Origin: JAZKFP01 sp040386355
GTDB taxonomy: Bacteria; Pseudomonadota; Gammaproteobacteria; Pseudomonadales; UBA6940
Direction: 5' to 3'
Assembly (NCBI GenBank): GCA_040386355.1
Contig: JAZKFP010000026.1
Span: 1-11,026 of the forward strand
DNA: 11,026 nt
The notes under the pieces are model-generated. The model was given only the letters and a program-made list of their open reading frames with translations. It was not told the origin of the DNA and made no database searches. Made by a program: the position numbers and the translations under genes. Shown here piece after piece: positions 1-6,914 of the stretch; the first letter of the stretch is position 1; each line of letters starts with the position of its first letter.

Positions 1-20
1 ATTCCCGCGAAGGCGGGAAT
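1..20. repeat. dRS3-like palindromic repeat at window edge
   Basis: The first 20 bases are ATTCCC-N8-GGGAAT, a perfect 6-bp inverted repeat. The spacer GCGAAGGC extends the stem, since CCCGC faces GCGGG. This matches the dRS3 pattern known from Neisseria, and similar REP-type units are scattered through many proteobacterial intergenic regions. It lies downstream of the minus-strand lnt gene and may be the edge of a larger element cut by the window. It has no T-run, so it is not a convincing terminator. Bases 21-89 hold nothing else I can identify. Confidence 0.6.
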
Positions 21-89
21 GACGCCGAGGCTGTAGTAAAAACTGATTCGCATGTACTAGGGGCGTCTTATTTTACCTGCGGATCACAC

Positions 90-1835
90 TTATCGTCGAT
101 GCGCATTTTTGGATGGATTTTTTTGTTTTGCTTTGATTAATTCCGCCGCCGTCATATTTTTTGTAGAGGCACGTTGTAAATAATGAACAAACCAATGAAT
201 GATTCCAACTAACAAAATAATTGCGCCGCAAATCAGTAATAAAGGTAAGGCGCCGAAGCGTCCGTACGGTGTTTGCCCTACAACCGGATAGACTTCTTCA
301 ATAAGAACTCCAGCTTTGAAAGTTGGTAATTGATTCACTACATAACCTTGAGGATCAATAATTCCCGTAATACCGGTATTTGTTGCACGTAAGGTGTAGC
401 GTCCAAGTTCTAAACTACGCATGCGTACCATCTCAAAATGTTGTGCAGGACCATGACTATTACCAAACCATGCATCGTTACTTACGGTCACTAATATCTC
501 AGCGGATAAGCTCATCTTTCGCACTGTTTCAGGAAACGCAATTTCATAACAAATGGAAGGCGCTACTGAGTAAGTTCCAAGATCAAAAGGATTTTGAAAG
601 CGGTCGCCTTCCTTTAATGAAAATTTTGCAAATTCCTTTAAAAAAGGTAATACGGTTCCGAGTGAATTGGATAAAGGAATATATTCACCAAAGGGTACCA
701 ATTGTTGTTTTTTATAAACTTGCCTATCGCTAAATGCACTGTCGGCAGGCCACGCTAGCAGAGAATTAAATACGCTCGGGTCCGATTCTGCAGTGGAGAG
801 TTCTTCATTGAACATTTGGCCTGCAATTAAATCGGCATTTTTTCCTTTTAAATAATTTAAGATTTGAACAAAGCTTGGTTCAGCGTCTTCAAGATACATA
901 GGCAATGCAGATTCAGGCCAAACAATCAGTGTTTTTATCGATGCGTCATTTAAAGCTCTACCATTAGCTTCAGCATTGGCGGTGCTCGTATGAGGTTTAT
1001 TAAAATAATTACGCGTCAAATCTAAATAGGTTTCAATAATCTTTTGACGTTCTGATGCGTCCCATTTCATGCTTTGTTCAATATTGCCCTGCACAAGTTG
1101 CGCGCGTATAGGTTCATTCTTCTGTATCGATGTCCATTCAACTAAGCTCAACGCCCAACCGCCAGCCCAGAGGCCAATTAAAAATAAAAAGGTTGGCCTT
1201 ACGCGTGCCCAATTTAATTTTGATAAAATTTGATGGCCTTCCAAATACAAACACAAGGCTATGCCTTGAGCAGTAATTATTGCGACGAAACTAACAAGTA
1301 AAACTCCTCCTAAAGGAGCAAAGCCTCGTAACGGTGTATCGATAAAAGCGTATCCGGTATACAGCCATGGAAATCCGCTAAAAGCCCAACTTCGACACCA
1401 TTCACTTAAAACCCATAATGCGGCACCGCTAAGCAATGGAGCGTAGCTCACAGCTATCTTCGCCCAAAAGTAGCCTGTAAAAGCAAAAAAGATTCCCAAG
1501 CCAGCTGCACAAATAGTAGTGATAGTTGTTGCTAGCGGAATAGATGCGCCGCCGTAATTATGAATACTGACAAAGACCCAACAAACTCCAACTCCAAACA
1601 CTCCGAATCCATACCACCATCCTTTGCGAAAGCCTGCGCGTGGATGAATGTCTATCATGATTAAACACCATCCAATCAACGACACTATTGTCAACGGCCA
1701 GATGTTAAAAGGCGCAAAGCCCAAGGGATAAAGTCCACCAAGTCCTAAAGCAATAATTCGCGACTGCCAACTAATTTTTTCTTGTGGATTAGTGATAGTG
1801 AATCGCTTAAATCTTTTTAATAAAGAAGAAGGCAT
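90..1835 (-). CDS. lnt: Apolipoprotein N-acyltransferase (Lnt)
   Basis: Inner-membrane enzyme that transfers a third acyl chain from phospholipid to the N-terminal cysteine of diacylated lipoproteins, completing lipoprotein maturation before Lol sorting. At 581 aa it is longer than the roughly 510-aa E. coli enzyme. Hydrophobic segments fill residues 25-232. A periplasmic nitrilase-like domain follows at about 243-515, and a last membrane helix at about 529-550. The expected catalytic residues are visible: Glu308 (WPES), Lys376 (YKKQQLVPFGEY, with the supporting Glu384) and Cys429 (SICYE, with Glu431). The extra length lies in an insert around residues 278-300 and a basic cytoplasmic tail after 555. 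The ATG at 1835 has a GAG five bases upstream, a weak ribosome binding site. It lies 87 bp downstream of cysE on the same strand and could share its transcript. Identity is firm from the motifs. Confidence 0.96.
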   Translation of the reverse strand: MPSSLLKRFKRFTITNPQEKISWQSRIIALGLGGLYPLGFAPFNIWPLTIVSLIGWCLIMIDIHPRAGFRKGWWYGFGVFGVGVCWVFVSIHNYGGASIPLATTITTICAAGLGIFFAFTGYFWAKIAVSYAPLLSGAALWVLSEWCRSWAFSGFPWLYTGYAFIDTPLRGFAPLGGVLLVSFVAIITAQGIALCLYLEGHQILSKLNWARVRPTFLFLIGLWAGGWALSLVEWTSIQKNEPIRAQLVQGNIEQSMKWDASERQKIIETYLDLTRNYFNKPHTSTANAEANGRALNDASIKTLIVWPESALPMYLEDAEPSFVQILNYLKGKNADLIAGQMFNEELSTAESDPSVFNSLLAWPADSAFSDRQVYKKQQLVPFGEYIPLSNSLGTVLPFLKEFAKFSLKEGDRFQNPFDLGTYSVAPSICYEIAFPETVRKMSLSAEILVTVSNDAWFGNSHGPAQHFEMVRMRSLELGRYTLRATNTGITGIIDPQGYVVNQLPTFKAGVLIEEVYPVVGQTPYGRFGALPLLLICGAIILLVGIIHWFVHYLQRASTKNMTAAELIKAKQKNPSKNAHRR

Positions 1836-1922
1836 ATGAGCTCATTAATTAGTTTTTTTGAAAATTATTCTGTGCGTGTTATGAAAAATTAAAAACCAAT
1901 GTGTCAATAGCATTAATAAAAT

Positions 1923-2747
1923 TTATGTTTTTTTATGATGTAAAGTTTGATCCATGTTCATTGCTGGACAATCGTGAGTTGAACCATTTGATACAGGTTT
2001 ACTACTCACAATATGGGCTGGAATTCCAGCAACTGTAACATGTGCAGGTACAGGTTCTAACACAACACTTCCTGCAGCAACACGTGCATCTTCACCCACT
2101 TCAACATTACCTAAGACAGTCGCACCAGTGCTTAATAAAACACCACGCCGAATTTTAGGATGACGATCTCCGGTTTCTTTGCCAGTTCCACCTAATGTCA
2201 CGCCATGTAAAATTGAAACATCATCTTCAACCACTGCGGTTTCACCAATAACCAATCCATGCGCGTGATCTAATAAAATGCCTGAGCCAATCACAGCACC
2301 TGGATGAATATCTACCGTAAAGACCGAGGATGAACGGCTTTGTAAAAATCGCGCAAGTGGTCGACGATTTTGTTTCCACAACCAGTGCGCAACTCGATAA
2401 GTTTGCATTGCATGAAAACCTTTTAAGAATAAAAAGGGTGTTGAGTATTGATCGCATACCGGATCGCGTTCATAAAAAGCTACGATATCTAGAGCGGCAG
2501 AGCGGACAATTTTGTGATCTGCAACATAAGCTTCATTAATAATTTCTCGTACCGCAATGCTGGGCAGTACGGGACAATCTAAAAGGCTTGCAAGTACATA
2601 GCTCAATGCATCGCAGAGATTTGAATGTTTTAAAACGGTCGCATGTAAAAAACTTGCAAGCATAGGCTCATCGATACAATGCTGCCGGACTTCTTGCGTA
2701 ATCTGCAGCCAAATTTTTTGAAGCATCTGATCAGTGCAATGAGCCAT
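1923..2747 (-). CDS. cysE: Serine O-acetyltransferase (CysE)
   Basis: Cytoplasmic enzyme making O-acetylserine from serine and acetyl-CoA, the committed step of cysteine synthesis. The 274 residues align nearly end to end with E. coli CysE (273 aa): an N-terminal helical domain (EPMLASFLHATVLKH, residues 27-41), then a left-handed beta-helix of hexapeptide repeats from about 142 to 245. Catalytic Asp146 (VDIHPG) and His161 (LDHAHG) are present, with substrate-loop His196 (GDRHPK). The start is supported by AAGGA six to seven bases before ATG 2747. The C-terminus matches the MDQ region and then ends in HHKKT. It therefore lacks the terminal isoleucine (GDGI in E. coli) that normally inserts into the CysK active site. 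No cysteine synthase gene is nearby. lnt follows on the same strand. Confidence 0.97.
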   Translation of the reverse strand: MAHCTDQMLQKIWLQITQEVRQHCIDEPMLASFLHATVLKHSNLCDALSYVLASLLDCPVLPSIAVREIINEAYVADHKIVRSAALDIVAFYERDPVCDQYSTPFLFLKGFHAMQTYRVAHWLWKQNRRPLARFLQSRSSSVFTVDIHPGAVIGSGILLDHAHGLVIGETAVVEDDVSILHGVTLGGTGKETGDRHPKIRRGVLLSTGATVLGNVEVGEDARVAAGSVVLEPVPAHVTVAGIPAHIVSSKPVSNGSTHDCPAMNMDQTLHHKKT

Positions 2748-2950
2748 GCCGTTTCCTTAATAATGAAGACAAGCGTCGTAAATAGGGTTCAGGGAGAGCA
2801 GATTACCGAAATTTATGCTTAAGTGAATTAAATTTTTCTATTTTAATGCACAGATTTTTTCTAAAAATTCTTACTGATGCGCGAAAAACTGCAGTCATTA
2901 GCGAGTTTTTAATGTTGATTATTGAAAAACCCTTGCTGAAAATAAAATGC

Positions 2951-2967
2951 TGTTCTATTTTGGTGCC
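2951..2967. promoter_or_regulatory. NtrC-like binding site 1
   Basis: TGTTCTATTTTGGTGCC matches the E. coli glnA-type NtrC site TGCACTATATTGGTGCA at 13 of 17 positions by eye, with a perfect TTGGTGC right half. It lies about 220 bp upstream of the predicted sigma-54 start site. NtrC enhancers act at such distances by DNA looping. Assignment is by consensus and context (glnK-amtB is a classic NtrC target) and is not proven. Confidence 0.5.
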
Positions 2968-2981
2968 AGAGGTAAGTTGTT

Positions 2982-2998
2982 TGATTTTTTATGGTGCA
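2982..2998. promoter_or_regulatory. NtrC-like binding site 2 (weaker)
   Basis: The 17-mer ending in TGGTGCA has a perfect right half-site but a poor left half (11 of 17 positions match the glnA-type site). Its centre is 31 bp from the centre of site 1, about three helical turns. Paired NtrC dimer sites in enhancers are spaced this way, which raises confidence in a site that would be weak alone. Confidence 0.42.
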
Positions 2999-3153
2999 AA
3001 TCTTTTATCTTTTTGAGTTCAATTTAAAAAGATAGTAGATTTAACAGCCTTGATGAACCATTTTGTAGCTCAATTCTAAATTGTCCTTTTGATTTCAAAG
3101 AATTTTTTTTCAACGGCAAAATTTTTTTCATTTAACTTCAATGCAAGTTTTGT

Positions 3154-3169
3154 CGGCACATTATGTGCT
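3154..3169 (+). promoter_or_regulatory. Sigma-54 (RpoN) -24/-12 promoter for glnK-amtB
   Basis: CGGCAC-N5-GTGCT fits the RpoN consensus TGGCAC-N5-TTGCW, with the invariant GG and GC dinucleotides at exactly the required 12-base offset. Predicted transcription start is near 3180, about 215 nt before the glnK ATG. NtrC-like sites lie upstream, as expected for a nitrogen-limitation promoter. A competing sigma-70 promoter nearer glnK (GATAAT at 3332-3337) lacks a good -35 box. Confidence 0.6.
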
Positions 3170-3397
3170 AAAGCATAGAAGTCTCAAGAAAATAGCGTCT
3201 CTTTTGCACTTCAATACTTTTTGCAAATGAAAAAGCGTTTATTGAATCAGCATTTGAATACTCAATCTTTATGTTCTGTTCTACTTTTAACCCTTAAGTT
3301 GCTGTGCAATAGACGAGGATCAGTTGAGTAGGATAATGAATAATGTGCAGAATTTAGTACAGATCGAAGTGATCTTTAAATCCCAGGGAGACAGCGA

Positions 3398-3736
3398 ATG
3401 AAATTAGTAATTGCGATAATTAAGCCTTTTAAGCTCGATGATGTGCGTGAAGTGTTGTCCGATATTGGTGTGCAAGGTATCACCGTTACTGAAGTTAAAG
3501 GATTTGGTCGGCAAAAAGGTCATACGGAATTATATCGTGGTGCAGAATACGTCGTAGATTTTTTACCAAAAGTAAAAATTGAAATTGCAGCGCCAGATGA
3601 TCTAGTAGATCAAATTATTGAGTCCATCAGTAAAGCAGCGAACACTGGTAAAATTGGAGATGGAAAAATATTTGTTCTTCCTCTTGAGCAAGCCGTTCGT
3701 ATTCGAACCGGCGAAACTGGTGAAAAAGCAATTTAA
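3398..3736 (+). CDS. glnK: Nitrogen regulatory P-II protein (GlnK/GlnB family)
   Basis: Trimeric cytoplasmic signal protein that reads ATP/ADP, 2-oxoglutarate and glutamine status. It is 112 aa, the normal family length. The T-loop (about residues 37-55) contains the uridylylation target Tyr51 in GHTELYRGAEY. The B-loop TGKIGDGK (83-90) and the C-terminal RIRTG (101-105) form the nucleotide site. The sequence mixes GlnB-like features (KPFKLDDVRE, a C-terminal Ile) with GlnK-like ones (MKLV start, SKAA). I call it GlnK because amtB lies directly downstream, and GlnK normally plugs AmtB when nitrogen is plentiful. A strong ribosome binding site, AGGGAG, lies seven bases before the ATG. The upstream region looks NtrC/sigma-54 controlled. 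If it is the only P-II gene in the genome, the label glnB would serve equally well. Confidence 0.95.
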   Translation: MKLVIAIIKPFKLDDVREVLSDIGVQGITVTEVKGFGRQKGHTELYRGAEYVVDFLPKVKIEIAAPDDLVDQIIESISKAANTGKIGDGKIFVLPLEQAVRIRTGETGEKAI

Positions 3737-3744
3737 TAATTTAA

Positions 3745-3776
3745 ATCGTTTTTCAGTATTTACTGAGATTAACGAT
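3745..3776 (+). other. Interrupted stem-loop in the glnK-amtB gap
   Basis: The 146-bp gap between glnK and amtB holds ATCGTT...AACGAT enclosing TCAGTA-TT-TACTGA. This gives two nested 6-bp arms separated by small internal loops. There is no T-run after it, so it is unlikely to be a strong terminator. It could affect transcript processing or stability and so set the GlnK:AmtB ratio. That role is speculative. The stem itself is directly visible. Confidence 0.35.
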
Positions 3777-3882
3777 ATTAAAGAAATTTAAATTCAAGCG
3801 AAGAAGTATGTCGTTGTTGCTAAATCTGAACTGAAAAGCTTTGCACTCTTTATCCTACAATTTTTATTAAGGAGCATTCGGG

Positions 3883-5322
3883 ATGACTTTCCTGGTTAAA
3901 AACTCCAAACGCGCATTCATGATTTTTATCTTTGCGTTTGGCTTTTTCTTAAATATTCAAGGCGCATTTGCTCAAGAAGCTGTTGATCCAGCAGCGTTAG
4001 CGGAACGTGTGGCGGATTTGGAAGCGTACATGAATAATGTCGCGCCAACAAAACTAACCGGCATTCCAGGACCAGGTCATAACGGATTCATGATGGTCTG
4101 TGCAGCGTTGGTATTATTTATGACGCTTCCAGGCTTAGCACTTTTTTACGGCGGTCTTGTTCGCAGTAAAAACGTTTTATCTGTATGCGCACAATGTTTT
4201 GCAATGGCAGGTATGGTTGCAATCTTATGGTGGTTAGTCGGATACAGCTTTGTTTTTGAACCAGGCTCACCTTTTCTCGGCGGTCTGGGCAAAGCATTTC
4301 TAAATGGTGTAACCAGTGCTCCTAATACAGCTTATGCTGGTTGGGTTTCTGAGAATGTTTTTGCAATGTTTCAATTAATGTTTGCAATTATTACCCCGGC
4401 ATTAATCGTGGGTGCCATTGCAGAACGCATGAACTTCAAAGCAGTTCTTTTATTCTTGTTCGGTTGGATGTTTCTCGTGTATTTCCCACTAGCGCATATG
4501 GTTTGGGGTGCTGACGGATTTATGAATGGAGTATGGAATAAAGATGCAACCATTAAAGCAATTGATTTTGCGGGTGGTACGGTAGTTCATATGTCTTCTG
4601 GTTGGTCCGCTCTAGTACTTTGTATTATTTTAGGCAAGCGTGCTGGTTTTGGATCTAAGCATTTTGCTCCACACAGTTTAGTGTTAACTGTTGTAGGTAC
4701 TGGAATGCTCTGGGTTGGTTGGTATGGATTTAACGCCGGATCTGCAGTTGCTGCAGATGGAATTGCCTCTTCTGCATTTATGACGACAACTTTGGCTGCA
4801 GCAATTGCTGGATTTGTTTGGCCAATGCTTGAGTGGGTAATGAAAGGCAAACCGACAATTTTAGGCGCATGCTCTGGTGTTATTGCAGGTCTTGTTGTAA
4901 TTACTCCAGCTGCAGGTTTTGTGGATGCATCCGGCGGAGTTATTATTGGTGTAATCGCAGGTATTGTTCCTTTCTTTGCATGTACCGTTCTTAAAGCTAA
5001 ATTTAAATACGACGACGCTTTAGATACTTTTGGTATTCACGGTGTTGGCGGTACGATTGGTGCGTTGTTAACTGGATTTTTAGCAACCGCTGATGTGAAT
5101 GCAAATTTAGCTTCAGAACATTTAGGAGGGATTGTTGGAAATACATTATGGATTGAACAGTTAAAAGCAATTGTTTTAACCATCGTTTTATCCGTAGTTG
5201 CAACCGCAATCTTGGCTTATGTTGTAAAAATCTTCTGTGCACTACGTCCAACGCATAATGAAGAATTGCAAGGTTTGGATTTTATTGATCATGGTGAAGC
5301 TGGATATCATCAGAACGATTAA
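3883..5322 (+). CDS. amtB: Ammonium transporter AmtB
   Basis: Trimeric inner-membrane channel that conducts ammonium and is blocked by GlnK. The 479-aa precursor starts with a signal peptide (basic start, hydrophobic 11-24, likely cleavage after AFA at 28-30). About 35 soluble residues follow, including a short helical ADLEAYM segment, and then eleven predicted membrane helices. Pore residues known from E. coli AmtB are all present: phenylalanine gate Phe163 and Phe283, recruitment-site Trp208 and Ser287, Asp228, and twin histidines His236 (GGTVVHM) and His386 (GIHGVGG). The start is fixed by AAGGAG eight bases upstream of ATG 3883. The cytoplasmic tail after about 452 (RPTHNEELQGLDFIDHGE) keeps the conserved form seen in this family. 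It follows glnK by 146 bp and is probably co-transcribed. A strong terminator lies 48 bp after the stop codon. Confidence 0.97.
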   Translation: MTFLVKNSKRAFMIFIFAFGFFLNIQGAFAQEAVDPAALAERVADLEAYMNNVAPTKLTGIPGPGHNGFMMVCAALVLFMTLPGLALFYGGLVRSKNVLSVCAQCFAMAGMVAILWWLVGYSFVFEPGSPFLGGLGKAFLNGVTSAPNTAYAGWVSENVFAMFQLMFAIITPALIVGAIAERMNFKAVLLFLFGWMFLVYFPLAHMVWGADGFMNGVWNKDATIKAIDFAGGTVVHMSSGWSALVLCIILGKRAGFGSKHFAPHSLVLTVVGTGMLWVGWYGFNAGSAVAADGIASSAFMTTTLAAAIAGFVWPMLEWVMKGKPTILGACSGVIAGLVVITPAAGFVDASGGVIIGVIAGIVPFFACTVLKAKFKYDDALDTFGIHGVGGTIGALLTGFLATADVNANLASEHLGGIVGNTLWIEQLKAIVLTIVLSVVATAILAYVVKIFCALRPTHNEELQGLDFIDHGEAGYHQND

Positions 5323-5370
5323 TCGACAGACTAATATTTTAAATAAATTAAAAGTTTGCTGAAAATACTA

Positions 5371-5412
5371 AAAAAAGCTCTCACCCTTAATACATTTGGT
5401 GAGAGCTTTTTT
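5371..5412. terminator. Bidirectional rho-independent terminator
   Basis: A perfect 15-bp inverted repeat: arms 5371-5385 (A6 then GCTCTCACC) and 5398-5412 (GGTGAGAGC then T6) around a 12-base loop. The GC-rich core is flanked by A6 on one side and T6 on the other, so it reads as stem plus U-run on both strands. It sits between the converging 3' ends of amtB (plus) and the orphan gene at 5442-6533 (minus). Confidence 0.9.
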
Positions 5413-5441
5413 AATTTTATAAGAAAAAATTAATTTAAATT

Positions 5442-6533
5442 TTATAGTTTTGAAAAATTACTGGGAGTTTTCTCAAAAACAGTTACTATTTCTGAAGCAG
5501 GAATGAGATTTAAAAAAACAGAGTTGGGAGTAAACCATTCAGAACTAACATCCTCATTCATAAAAATTGCCTTCGTATCTAACATGTCAAAATCCTCTTC
5601 AAATGATTCGAATAAAAGATCTAAATTTTCCTCAACGGTATTTGAATCAGGTGCATATAGTTTTATAGAATTTTTGTAGTCCTGTCGTTCCCGTTCTAAT
5701 TCTCTTTTAGTTACTAATATATTCGAAATATAAGACGGCTGTGCATGTGTGGTGGCGTGCAGAAAACTGGGTGCATTCCCAGGCAAAGTAGTAACAAGAA
5801 AAGGTTGAGCTAAAGCAATAGAATGTGTGGAAATTGAGGCACGCATATTTCCTTTGGAAAATCGTAAAAGCTTATTAGCTTCGTGATGCCAAAGATTTTT
5901 TATTTGTTCATAGGAAGGCGTCAATTGAAATTGTTTTCTAAATTTTTCTTGAATTTTATTTGAAATCCTTATATTAAAGCGCTTTGATTCTTTTTGTGCT
6001 TGATTAATATGATCAACAATCAAATTTCTTTGTTCAGTCGTTAATTTTTTAATATCTGCGTTTATACGCAATAATCGTTCTCGAACTTGCTTACCACTGA
6101 CACAAAAATCTTTTGGAACATCATATAATTCGTGAATAGAATTTGATATTTTTTTTGCAACATCCCCATATTGTATTTTTTCTGATTGAGCAAGCTTTTT
6201 TAGAGCTGTATCCCCTGCTGGTTGCCAGATCACCTTGCCACGCATCGAAATAGAAATATAATCGTTATGGTAATTTTTAAATTTTGAAGCTTGCGTACTT
6301 ATTAAAGCTTTGGTCTTTGATACATATTTTTTTGTTGTAGGTTGTTTTAAAGCATTTGAAGTTGCTGGATAAATACGTTTGAGTTTTTTAATCTTATTAT
6401 TCGCTCCTTTGTAAGATCTAGCAGACTCTGTAGAGGAAGAAGATAAATAGTCTGTTGGTGTCCATTCCGTATCTGAATCAGATTTCTTTGAATTATTGTG
6501 TGGGATATGTTTCTGTTGAGAAATTCGCTGCAT
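5442..6533 (-). CDS. Orphan protein with two Myb/SANT-like repeats; possible host-directed effector
   Basis: I do not recognise a named family for these 363 residues. Visible parts: (1) residues 1-95, Ser/Thr/Lys-rich and probably disordered, with basic clusters NNKIKKLKR (45-53) and KKYVSKTK (68-75). (2) Residues 99-156, GKVIWQPAGDTALKKL...YGDVAKKI...SGKQVRERLLRI, which follows the Myb pattern WTpeED..L..l...W..IA..l...RtakQcreRW. (3) Residues 160-225, DIKKLTTEQRNLI...RFNIRISNKI...EQIKNLWHHEANK, matching a second Myb repeat. Of the aromatic core, Trp103, Tyr122, Phe186 and Trp215 remain and two positions are leucine. (4) Residues 301-319, EENLDLLFESFEEDFDMLD, acidic and hydrophobic. There is no signal peptide or membrane helix. 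The gene stands alone and is AT-richer than its neighbours (14 G/C of 60 at 6121-6180 versus 31 of 60 in purD at 7921-7980). ATG 6533 has AGGA touching it and a G6 run further upstream. ATG 6245 (Met97) is an alternative. The role as an effector is inference. Confidence 0.85.
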   Translation of the reverse strand: MQRISQQKHIPHNNSKKSDSDTEWTPTDYLSSSSTESARSYKGANNKIKKLKRIYPATSNALKQPTTKKYVSKTKALISTQASKFKNYHNDYISISMRGKVIWQPAGDTALKKLAQSEKIQYGDVAKKISNSIHELYDVPKDFCVSGKQVRERLLRINADIKKLTTEQRNLIVDHINQAQKESKRFNIRISNKIQEKFRKQFQLTPSYEQIKNLWHHEANKLLRFSKGNMRASISTHSIALAQPFLVTTLPGNAPSFLHATTHAQPSYISNILVTKRELERERQDYKNSIKLYAPDSNTVEENLDLLFESFEEDFDMLDTKAIFMNEDVSSEWFTPNSVFLNLIPASEIVTVFEKTPSNFSKL

Positions 6534-6792
6534 TCCTGCCCCCCAGTTGGCTGAGTGAATTGAAAAAAAGGTAAGATATTTTGTTAGAAAGCAAAACTAG
6601 AGCCAGTTTTTTGCAGTAAAAAAAATGAATGAAACAGATTAACATTACAGACAAAATTTTTTAAAGAAATAGCTGGTGAAACTGGAGGTATTTTTTTAAT
6701 AAAGAAAATCAAACGCTAAGGGTATATATCGAACGCATATCGGTTTTCCATGATGAAATGTTTTATGAATGATATTTTGTGGGACAGCACAT

Positions 6793-6818
6793 GTGGGCGA
6801 AAGATGTTTCGCGCCTAC
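6793..6818 (-). repeat. REP-like palindrome, copy 1
   Basis: GGGCGAAAGATGTTTCGCGCC forms a hairpin with one bulged base. Read on the minus strand, this copy differs from the copy at 6915-6940 at a single position over about 24 bases. The two copies are therefore inverted relative to each other, 96 bp apart, as in REP doublets. Confidence 0.7.
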
Positions 6819-6914
6819 ATAATTCGTTGAAGGGGGTTATGGTTGGGTTAGGCATCATAAAAAATTTATGTAAATCTATACTTAATTTATAGCTCAACAG
6901 GTAACGGTTAGTGT

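Larger units (their letters stand above)
2748..3397. other. 650-bp divergent intergenic region between cysE and glnK
   Basis: AT-rich and gene-free. It must hold the cysE promoter (minus strand) and the glnK promoter (plus strand). I see two NtrC-like dyads near 2951-2998 and a sigma-54-type promoter at 3154-3169. No convincing sigma-70 promoter stands out for cysE: several weak TAAAAT/TAATCT-like hexamers occur with poor -35 partners. The longest plausible small ORF (34 codons from 2911) has no ribosome binding site and overlaps the NtrC-like sites. The predicted glnK leader would be about 215 nt. Confidence 0.7.

Noticed and set aside
380..733. Plus-strand ORF of 117 codons
   Set aside because: Lies fully inside lnt on the opposite strand. 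The lnt catalytic motifs are intact there and this frame shows no domain-like pattern.
1836..1922. Possible terminator or promoter between cysE and lnt
   Set aside because: AT-rich with T-runs but no stem with a GC core and no paired -35/-10 boxes. Nothing firm.
2242..2539. Two overlapping ORFs of about 70 codons, one on each strand, inside cysE
   Set aside because: Antisense or alternate-frame shadows of a well-conserved enzyme. No ribosome binding site or recognisable motif.
2911..3015. Possible 34-codon ORF upstream of glnK
   Set aside because: No ribosome binding site, hydrophobic low-information product, and it overlaps the NtrC-like sites.
3198..3228. Second sigma-54-like candidate (TTTTGCAC followed by TTTTTGCA)
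   Set aside because: The two elements are too far apart for the strict -24/-12 spacing, and the GG is missing.
4371..5251. Three minus-strand ORFs opposite amtB
   Set aside because: Low-complexity translations antisense to membrane helices, as expected by chance.
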